Below, piece by piece: positions 6,998 through 12,656 of a stretch of 12,656 bases of DNA. The position numbers and the translations under genes were made by a program. The notes under the pieces were generated by a model. That model saw nothing but the letters and a program-made list of their open reading frames with translations. It was not told the DNA's origin and searched no databases. Source of the DNA: Chitinophagales bacterium (GTDB lineage: Bacteria; Bacteroidota; Bacteroidia; Chitinophagales; UBA10324); the NCBI GenBank assembly GCA_026786335.1, contig JAJAYG010000280.1:1-12656 (forward strand), given 5' to 3'. How positions within the stretch are numbered: position 1 is the first letter of the stretch; every line of letters starts with the position of its first letter.

Positions 6998-8731
6998 ATG
7001 AAAACACTTTCACTCATTACATTAACTCTTATTACAGTTTTCATTTCTGAAATAGTTTTTGCAAAAACATATTACGTTGCAACAACCGGTAGCGATTTAA
7101 ACAACGGAACTTCAGTCTCTACTCCATGGAAAACAATTCAGAAAGCTTCGAACACTGCGGGCGCAGGCAGTACGATTAATATTTTGGGCGGAACGTATTT
7201 TGAAAAAATCAGCATCAACAAATCGGGCAATGCAACAAAGGGCTTTATCACTTACCAGAATTACAACAATGAAGTTGTAATTATAGATGCCACTAATATT
7301 TCAGGTAACAGCGATAATATTTTTTACCTCTACAATAAAAATTACATACGCATACAAGGATTGCAATTGCAAAATTGCGTGGTGCCCAATAACCACGATG
7401 GAGCAGGAGTTTTTATTGAAGGAAAAGGTGATCACATCGAAATACTCAATTGCAAAATTCACGACATCACAGGAGACAATGCAATGGGAATCACAGTTTA
7501 TGGAACCAACAAAATTATTTCAGTTTCAAATTTGATTATTGATGGAAATGAAATTTATGATTGCGAACCTGCACCAAGTGAAACACTCACACTTAACGGA
7601 AACGTGCGGCTGTTTCAAATCACCAACAATCTGATACACGATGTAAACAACATAGGCATTGACATGATTGGCGGTGAAGGCACCTGCCCAAATGCTGCAA
7701 ATGATAATGCACGCAATGGAATTTGTGCGGGCAATGAAGTGTATAATGCACGCTCAATTTACGGTGGTGGTTATGCAGGCGGAATTTACATTGATGGCGG
7801 CGACAGTATTGTGATGGAAAGAAATTTAATTCACGATTGTGATCTGGGAATTGAAGTAGGATGCGAAAACAAAAATACTGTTGCAACACAAAACATTATT
7901 CGCAACAACATCATTTACCAGAATGATAAACGCGGCCTTAGTTTTGGCGGCTACGATTATCCCAACACCGGCAAAGTGGAGAACTGCAAATTTTACAACA
8001 ACACTTGTTACAACAATGATATTCTTGATGTGGGTGAAGGCGAATTGTACATTGAGTATGCAAACAATTGCGAAGTAAAGAATAATATTTTCAGAGGTAA
8101 TGGAAACAGTTACCTCATGAATTTTTATGTAACAGGCACCAACGGAAATTCTTTCGACTACAATTGCTGGAGTGTAACCACAGGCAATGCAAGATTCGTT
8201 TACAACAATGTTCTCTACCTCACTTATGCAGCATATCTCACAGGTTCATTGCAAGATGTTCATTCAATAAATACCGATCCGCTTTTTGTGGATGTTGTAA
8301 ATAATAATTTTCACCTCAATACTTCATCTCTTTGCAAAGATGCAGGTGATCCTGCTTACATTCCATCTGCAGGTGAGTTGGATTATTATGCAGGTAGCAG
8401 ATTGTTCAACTCGCGAATTGATATGGGTGCCAGTGAGTTTGGGAATGGAATGAAAGCAGCAGATAATATCTTTAATGCGGATCAATTAAAAATTTACCCT
8501 TCCATTGCAACTAATGATATTCATGTAATTATTCAATCAGAAAAATATCAACTAGCGGAACTATTTTTTGTTGATGCATCCGGCAAAATCAGAAAAACAA
8601 TTTTAGTTGAATTGAAGGAAGGAGAAAATAGAATCAACGCTGATGTTTCTGAGTTGGAGAATGGAATTTATTTGTGCGAAGTCATTAAAAATGATTTAAA
8701 GAACACTTCAAAATTTATGATCTCGAGGTGA
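6998..8731 (+). CDS. Secreted right-handed parallel beta-helix protein with T9SS sorting domain
   Basis: The 577-residue protein begins with a signal peptide (1-22, cleavage after VFA). Residues 24-90 form the DUF1565/pectate-lyase-like N-terminal module (YYVATTGSDLNNGT, TPWKTIQKA, INILGGTYFEKI). Residues about 100-400 hold beta-helix coils with repeating patterns such as NLIIDGNEIYDC, NLIHDVNN, GIYIDGG, RNLIHDCDLGIEV and NNIIYQND. Residues 427-481 (DPLFVD, LCKDAGDP, DMGASEFG) resemble the segment that ends many such extracellular helices (choice-of-anchor Q type). Residues 497-577 are a T9SS type A sorting domain (LKIYPS, LFFVDASGK, ELENGIYLCEV, KFMISR). It is therefore predicted to reach the cell surface or the medium through Sec and T9SS. 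The fold is common in polysaccharide lyases and in adhesins; no catalytic set could be identified, so the substrate is unknown. It ends in TGA exactly where the family motif ends. Confidence 0.9.
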   Translation: MKTLSLITLTLITVFISEIVFAKTYYVATTGSDLNNGTSVSTPWKTIQKASNTAGAGSTINILGGTYFEKISINKSGNATKGFITYQNYNNEVVIIDATNISGNSDNIFYLYNKNYIRIQGLQLQNCVVPNNHDGAGVFIEGKGDHIEILNCKIHDITGDNAMGITVYGTNKIISVSNLIIDGNEIYDCEPAPSETLTLNGNVRLFQITNNLIHDVNNIGIDMIGGEGTCPNAANDNARNGICAGNEVYNARSIYGGGYAGGIYIDGGDSIVMERNLIHDCDLGIEVGCENKNTVATQNIIRNNIIYQNDKRGLSFGGYDYPNTGKVENCKFYNNTCYNNDILDVGEGELYIEYANNCEVKNNIFRGNGNSYLMNFYVTGTNGNSFDYNCWSVTTGNARFVYNNVLYLTYAAYLTGSLQDVHSINTDPLFVDVVNNNFHLNTSSLCKDAGDPAYIPSAGELDYYAGSRLFNSRIDMGASEFGNGMKAADNIFNADQLKIYPSIATNDIHVIIQSEKYQLAELFFVDASGKIRKTILVELKEGENRINADVSELENGIYLCEVIKNDLKNTSKFMISR

Positions 8732-8755
8732 AAGGTAATCCGGAATCAAAAATCC

Positions 8756-8785
8756 TTGTCATCCTGAGTTTATCGAAGGGTGCAA
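8756..8785 (-). terminator. Imperfect hairpin between convergent genes, possible terminator of the TolB/Omp85 gene
   Basis: TTG-CA-CC of the left half (8756-8765) pairs with AGGGTGCAA (8777-8785) with one bulge and one wobble or mismatch. On the minus strand the hairpin starts just after the TAG stop of the large gene and is followed by GGATTTTTG, a short T run. The core TCATCCTGAG...TCGAAGG resembles a palindromic unit found between genes in many Bacteroidota, so this may be a decayed repeat copy that also serves as a terminator. Confidence 0.35.
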
Positions 8786-8787
8786 TC

Positions 8788-11700
8788 CTAAAAATCCATC
8801 CCCAGCGAAAAAGCCCAAATAGGTTTTTTCTTTTCACCACTGTCAACACCCCATGCATAATCTACTCTTAGAAAGTAGCCAAGCAGTGTTGTTCTTCCAC
8901 CAAACCCATAACCATAAACCAATGGCTCACGGAAATAATTTACATGCACTTCAACCGGCCCTTGTACTACTTCGAGTGAGTTGAAAGGGTTGTTTTTATC
9001 ATAGGGCGAAACACCTTGCCATGCGCTACCTGCATCGGCAAATGTTGTAAGCTGAAAATTCCTGATCAGCTCAGATCTAATGGGAACATTGAGCAGATAT
9101 GAAAAAATCGGGAAGCGCAATTCAGTATTTATCAATGCATAAGAATTTCCATTGCGAATATTTTGATCGAAGCCGCGAATGCTGGTGGCTAAAGATTGAA
9201 AGGCATAGCCGGCATTAAAATCAACCGGTGTGTTAGTGTTAAAATTCGGGAACAAATTATTTTCGGTGCTGCCCAAATAGTAAACAACTTTTTGATCACC
9301 AAAAGAAGTAGCAGCATTAAAACGTGTTGCCCAAATAAAATTGCGGCTGATTTTAAAATAGTATCTGGCATCAACACCTGCTGCAAACAGGTAAGTATTT
9401 TTATTATCAACCTGGCGTGATGCATCTACATAAAATTTATAACGCAAGCCATCATAAATATTCGTTTGCACTTTTAAGGTGTTGTCAAAAACATATTCAA
9501 GCCTTGCCGAAATCCATTCATCATTGGTTTGATCGAGGCCCAAACTAAAACTATCGGTAGCTAAAAAATTTGTTCTGTCACTGCGCAATGTCAAGCTGCC
9601 GCGTATGCTTCTTAAAAAGTCGAATGGATATTTTAAAGTTGCATCAGCCACATACGTTCTGATTTTGGCATTCACCGGTAAATACCAGTTTGGATTAAAA
9701 TCATAAGCCACGGTAACCGATTTTCTGTACACCGTAAACTTTTTATCGAGGCGGTGTTTCAGATTTTCATACGTCATAAAATATTCGGTGCCGTTGAATT
9801 GTGTAGGGAAACGAAAACCACCAGTGATGCGGTAATCTTCCATTACATCAGTCATGCTCACATTAAAGAAAACATTTAAATCGGGGTTGTCGAAAACGCC
9901 GCCGAAATTATTAAATGGCTGATAGCGTGTAACAATTAAACTGTTATCAAGCTGGGTAACCACATTGGCAGTAGAAAATTTTACCGAGTAAGGGAGTATT
10001 CTTGAAAATCGAAATGGCGGATTTTTTTTCGCAGCAGTTCTTGTTGAGTCAGGTAGAATTGGATTGGAGTTCAATGAAAATTCACTCTGGAAAAAATAAT
10101 TGCCGGCAGCTTTTGCAGAATCTGTTTTAACTACATCATCTTTTTTCGCCGGTTCAATTTTCTTATCCGGTGGTGTAACTTTTATGGTTGATGACTGATA
10201 ATATTTCTCATACATCTTGCTTGCATACTCTGTTAATGCCGGCTCAATAAAAGTTGAATCATCAATTTCCTGCGGTGCTTTTACCAATGAGATTTCATAT
10301 TTCTTATTGTGTTGCATCAGTTGCGAAATTTTTCCTGCGCGCAAGGCAACATCCTGTTCTATAATTGAGCGCGTGTAATTTGAATAAGGGAAAAGAAGCG
10401 CACTGTCTCTGTACACTGCGATTTTTTGTGTGGAGTCAAGTGATAATTTATTTGCAGCAACCAATGAGTCAACATTGTATTTCGGATTCACCACCAATGA
10501 ATCGGTGAAGAAATAGTAATGATCGAAATGATCAAACACACTATCAATATAACCAATGTAGCGGTTGTTGATACCGCTTTGATCACTGAGGAAACTAAAA
10601 TATTCTTTGTTGAATGAAGCAGGAAAATTTTCATTCGCAAACGGTGTATCGGTAACTCTTAAAACAGATTTTGTTTTCTTCTTTGTGTTGTAGAAAAATA
10701 AATTGTAATTACCAATCGGTCTGGTAGTATCGGCATTTAAATTTCGCAAAGTATCGGTCAGCCGGTTGCTTACAAACAGAATCCCCTGGCGCGTTGGAAG
10801 TTTAACAAAAGCGGGATTCAGATCATCCCAATAATCATTCGTGATTTGTTCCAGCTTTGATGAGCGCATGTTGAAAAGGTAAATATCACTCTGCCCTTTG
10901 TTCTCTGCCGAGATCACCAGCGTATTTGCATCGCTGAAGTTGATTGAAAATATTTTCTGAAAACTAAGGATGTCGCGTTTTTCTTTTTTTCCTTTCTCAA
11001 CATCATAAGTGATCAGCCGCATTTTATTTCTTCTCCAATACATGATGGCAAGCTGATCGCCTGTTGGTGTAAAAGCCAATTGCGGCTGCATGTAATCAAT
11101 CGGCTGTGTAATGTTTTTGAAACCGCCTTTGGTGATGGTTTTATTTTTTCCTGTTTCTAAATTCTTAAAACAGATTTTGTATTTGCCGATCTTGTTTTTT
11201 ACAAATGCCATGTTAGTTGCATCATTACTGATGCGCACTTCTTCAATCGTTTGTTGCGGTCTTGTTTTTACAGGAATCAAATCTCGCTCATCAGGCATGT
11301 TTCTTCCTGCTGCTTCGGCAGTGTAAAGCGCTGTATTATATTCTTTCCACTCCTTAATAAAGTCATTCACCGATTTGTTGAACACAAAACTAAAACCGCT
11401 CTCCATACTGCGGTTGATGCGAATGAGATAAAGCAAATTAGGAATGGCGGGCTCACCGTTTTTCATTGCGATGTAATGAAAAATGGCATGCCCTGCAAAG
11501 CGTGCATCGGCGCCGGTTAGTTTATTTACTTTGTTGTACTTGCCGCTTAAGATGGCATCGCGCAAAATATTATCATCCTCAGTACTCCACGATTTTCCGA
11601 TGTAAGATGTAAGTCCTTCTTTAAACCACATGGGGAGTTTCAGCAGCACAGCATTCTGCACCGTTTCACCAAAGCTGCCGCCGAAGAGCATGTTCTGCAA

Positions 11701-12144
11701 AAATATTCCTGCAATGCCGGTGCGTATTTGCTCCTGCAAATGCTGGTGATTGCCATCGAAATAGATGAACATTTTGTTACCAATAATTTTAGTAAGCCCG
11801 CCGGTGTTGTTGAGATCAACGCCATAACCAATGTTGGTTTGCTTAAGATCATCGAGATTGTTGTACACTAAAATTTCGATGCGGTCATTCATTCTGAATT
11901 CGAGTTGCTGCTCGATCTGGTTCATCTCTTTTGTTCCATCAACAATGGTGAATTTACCAATGTCCTGCCCGCCGAGATAGAAGTAAACAATAAAGCGGTC
12001 GTTCTCAAAATAGCTCCACACAAAATCTTTGTACTGCACACGGTTTTGCCCGAAGAGTTGTTCAGGTGTTTGACCTTGCCCGAAAACTTTCGCAACACAT
12101 ATTGTAACCATCAATAAAATAATCTTACACCTCCGCACCATCAT
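8788..12144 (-). CDS. Outer-membrane protein: degenerate peptidase-MA-like domain, TolB/PD40 propeller and Omp85-like barrel
   Basis: The 1118-residue protein has a signal peptide (about 1-22, cleavage near FG/QGQ). Residues about 40-275 resemble the peptidase-MA (gluzincin-like) fold: WFKEGLTSYIG (173-183) is the typical motif after the active site, but at the expected HExxH position the sequence reads QEQIR (137-141), so the zinc histidines are lost. Residues about 300-530 are TolB/PD40-type repeats (IYLFNMRSSKLEQITNDYWDDLNPAF, GILFVSNR). A polar, Lys/Asp-rich linker follows (about 540-715). Residues about 715-1118 form a beta-barrel with Omp85 features: SIRGFD (988-993), NTELRFPIF (1006-1014) and a final strand ending in phenylalanine (WAFSLGMDF), as in a BAM recognition signal. 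Similar fusions in Bacteroidota are often labelled translocation protein TolB. A role in envelope assembly or transport is inferred. Two ATGs (12144, 12141) are in frame; either keeps the signal peptide. Confidence 0.85.
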   Translation of the reverse strand: MMVRRCKIILLMVTICVAKVFGQGQTPEQLFGQNRVQYKDFVWSYFENDRFIVYFYLGGQDIGKFTIVDGTKEMNQIEQQLEFRMNDRIEILVYNNLDDLKQTNIGYGVDLNNTGGLTKIIGNKMFIYFDGNHQHLQEQIRTGIAGIFLQNMLFGGSFGETVQNAVLLKLPMWFKEGLTSYIGKSWSTEDDNILRDAILSGKYNKVNKLTGADARFAGHAIFHYIAMKNGEPAIPNLLYLIRINRSMESGFSFVFNKSVNDFIKEWKEYNTALYTAEAAGRNMPDERDLIPVKTRPQQTIEEVRISNDATNMAFVKNKIGKYKICFKNLETGKNKTITKGGFKNITQPIDYMQPQLAFTPTGDQLAIMYWRRNKMRLITYDVEKGKKEKRDILSFQKIFSINFSDANTLVISAENKGQSDIYLFNMRSSKLEQITNDYWDDLNPAFVKLPTRQGILFVSNRLTDTLRNLNADTTRPIGNYNLFFYNTKKKTKSVLRVTDTPFANENFPASFNKEYFSFLSDQSGINNRYIGYIDSVFDHFDHYYFFTDSLVVNPKYNVDSLVAANKLSLDSTQKIAVYRDSALLFPYSNYTRSIIEQDVALRAGKISQLMQHNKKYEISLVKAPQEIDDSTFIEPALTEYASKMYEKYYQSSTIKVTPPDKKIEPAKKDDVVKTDSAKAAGNYFFQSEFSLNSNPILPDSTRTAAKKNPPFRFSRILPYSVKFSTANVVTQLDNSLIVTRYQPFNNFGGVFDNPDLNVFFNVSMTDVMEDYRITGGFRFPTQFNGTEYFMTYENLKHRLDKKFTVYRKSVTVAYDFNPNWYLPVNAKIRTYVADATLKYPFDFLRSIRGSLTLRSDRTNFLATDSFSLGLDQTNDEWISARLEYVFDNTLKVQTNIYDGLRYKFYVDASRQVDNKNTYLFAAGVDARYYFKISRNFIWATRFNAATSFGDQKVVYYLGSTENNLFPNFNTNTPVDFNAGYAFQSLATSIRGFDQNIRNGNSYALINTELRFPIFSYLLNVPIRSELIRNFQLTTFADAGSAWQGVSPYDKNNPFNSLEVVQGPVEVHVNYFREPLVYGYGFGGRTTLLGYFLRVDYAWGVDSGEKKKPIWAFSLGMDF

Positions 12145-12145
12145 A

Positions 12146-12153
12146 CAATATTA
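12146..12153 (-). promoter_or_regulatory. Possible -7 promoter element for the TolB/Omp85 gene
   Basis: On the minus strand TAATATTG is one mismatch from TAnnTTTG and ends one base before the ATG at 12144. If used, it would favour a leaderless message or a start at a downstream codon. The local sequence is AT-rich, so the match may be chance. Confidence 0.25.
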
Positions 12154-12323
12154 AAAGATGAGTTTCGAAATTAAAACTTTTATGGTAACGGAAATAAAAA
12201 AGTTGAGAGGTTAACAATTCAATGACTCTTATGTGAGTTCTAATTCATGTTCCAAGAAATAAGATAATTGCTACAAGAGAACCTTCGATGAGTTTAGCTT
12301 ATATCTTATTTATCTGTGCTTAC

Positions 12324-12391
12324 TCTGTCATGCTGAGGAACGAAGCATCTATTTTAGCTTTATCAGATGCTTCTTTTTTCAGCATGACAGA
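12324..12391. repeat. Palindromic intergenic repeat, 27-bp arms
   Basis: The left arm (12324-12350) contains TCTGTCATGCTGAGGAAC then GAAGCATCT. The right arm (12365-12391) is its reverse complement at 24 of 27 positions, with the three mismatches clustered in the middle, and the loop is 14 bases. It lies between two minus-strand genes, just downstream of the aldose-epimerase-like gene. GTCATGCTGAGGAACGAAGC-type palindromes are dispersed in many Bacteroidota genomes. No T run follows on the minus strand, so it is not a canonical terminator, though the hairpin would be stable in RNA. Confidence 0.8.
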
Positions 12392-12405
12392 AAATAAAAA
12401 ACGAA

Positions 12406-12656
12406 TCAATCCAGCCGGACCCACATCGAGCCAGAGAGGGTCTCGCCGGGTTGGAGAATGGTTAGGCCTTCGCCGTTGTTAAAGGCATCGACATTGGCTG
12501 TCAGAGGCTCAATGGCGATGCTATCACGATTGGATGGCGTATAGCAAACTAAATAATTCAGCTTGCCGGGGCCGGTTTGCTGACCCACGATGAGCCGGAC
12601 ACCCGTATTGCGGGAAGCCAGTACAGTTTCAGCATATGTATTACCAATGCCAGTGG
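12406..12656 (-). CDS. Aldose 1-epimerase-like protein, C-terminal part, cut by the right edge
   Basis: The minus strand is open from the right edge to a TGA at 12406-12408, giving the last 82 complete codons. The motif SIAIEPLTANVDAFNNGEGL followed by ILQPGET is characteristic of the C-terminal end of the aldose 1-epimerase/mutarotase fold (COG2017), where an EP-x-DAFN segment precedes a PGE turn. These enzymes interconvert alpha and beta anomers of sugars; the exact sugar, and whether it is a GalM or a hexose-6-phosphate type, cannot be told from this part. A GTG at 12588 lies inside the conserved domain and is not a credible start. By hand count, 126 of 236 bases (12421-12656) are G or C, about 53%, well above the 35-38% counted in sample lines of neighbouring genes. 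Confidence 0.85.
   Translation of the reverse strand, partial: TGIGNTYAETVLASRNTGVRLIVGQQTGPGKLNYLVCYTPSNRDSIAIEPLTANVDAFNNGEGLTILQPGETLSGSMWVRLD

Noticed and set aside
7620..7889. Antisense open frame in the beta-helix gene
   Set aside because: It is a shadow of the repetitive Asn/Gly/Ile coils on the other strand; its His/Cys-rich composition has no domain pattern.
11111..11520. Plus-strand open frames opposite the TolB/Omp85 gene
   Set aside because: They lie fully antisense to a long conserved protein and have no signal, domain or promoter.
12324..12391. Canonical rho-independent terminator for the aldose-epimerase-like gene
   Set aside because: The hairpin is strong but the minus-strand downstream sequence has no T run; a dispersed repeat explains it better.
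12288..12482. Small plus-strand open frame of 64 codons
   Set aside because: It runs through the palindromic repeat and antisense to the conserved aldose-epimerase motif, so it is an artefact.

Overview
The window looks like a chromosomal segment of a Bacteroidota bacterium. The signs are two proteins ending in a type IX secretion (T9SS) type A sorting domain, matches to the Bacteroidota -7 promoter element TAnnTTTG just before several genes, weak or absent Shine-Dalgarno sequences, AT-rich composition, and short palindromic repeats between genes. I cannot place it reliably below phylum. No rRNA, tRNA, CRISPR array, transposase or phage gene was seen.

Layout, left to right. (1) A truncated HerA/YjgR-type (DUF853) ATPase runs off the left edge on the minus strand. 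It is divergent from rlmN, the radical-SAM adenine-C2 methyltransferase of 23S rRNA and tRNA, and a 20-bp-arm palindromic repeat lies between them. (2) After a very AT-rich gap comes a two-gene plus-strand cluster. The first gene encodes a secreted kelch-propeller / MopE / Fn3 / T9SS-sorting protein, interrupted by two in-frame TGA codons with no frameshift. The second encodes a secreted six-Asp-box (BNR/YCF48-like) propeller. (3) On the minus strand are a DMT/EamA transporter and then yicC, an endoribonuclease-family gene. (4) Divergent from the transporter is a secreted right-handed beta-helix protein with a T9SS signal. (5) Convergent with it is an 1118-residue protein joining a degenerate peptidase-MA-like domain, a TolB/PD40 propeller and an Omp85-like outer-membrane barrel. 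(6) The right edge cuts an aldose 1-epimerase-like gene that is clearly richer in GC than the rest.

Housekeeping functions (rlmN, yicC, transporter) are thus interspersed with cell-surface and secreted proteins: two T9SS cargos, one Asp-box protein and one outer-membrane barrel. The surface genes share an envelope theme, but nothing in the sequence shows that they form one pathway.

The most interesting points are the doubly TGA-interrupted but otherwise intact kelch gene, the three-part pseudo-peptidase/TolB/Omp85 fusion, and several distinct palindromic intergenic repeats. I found no convincing new defence or mobile system.
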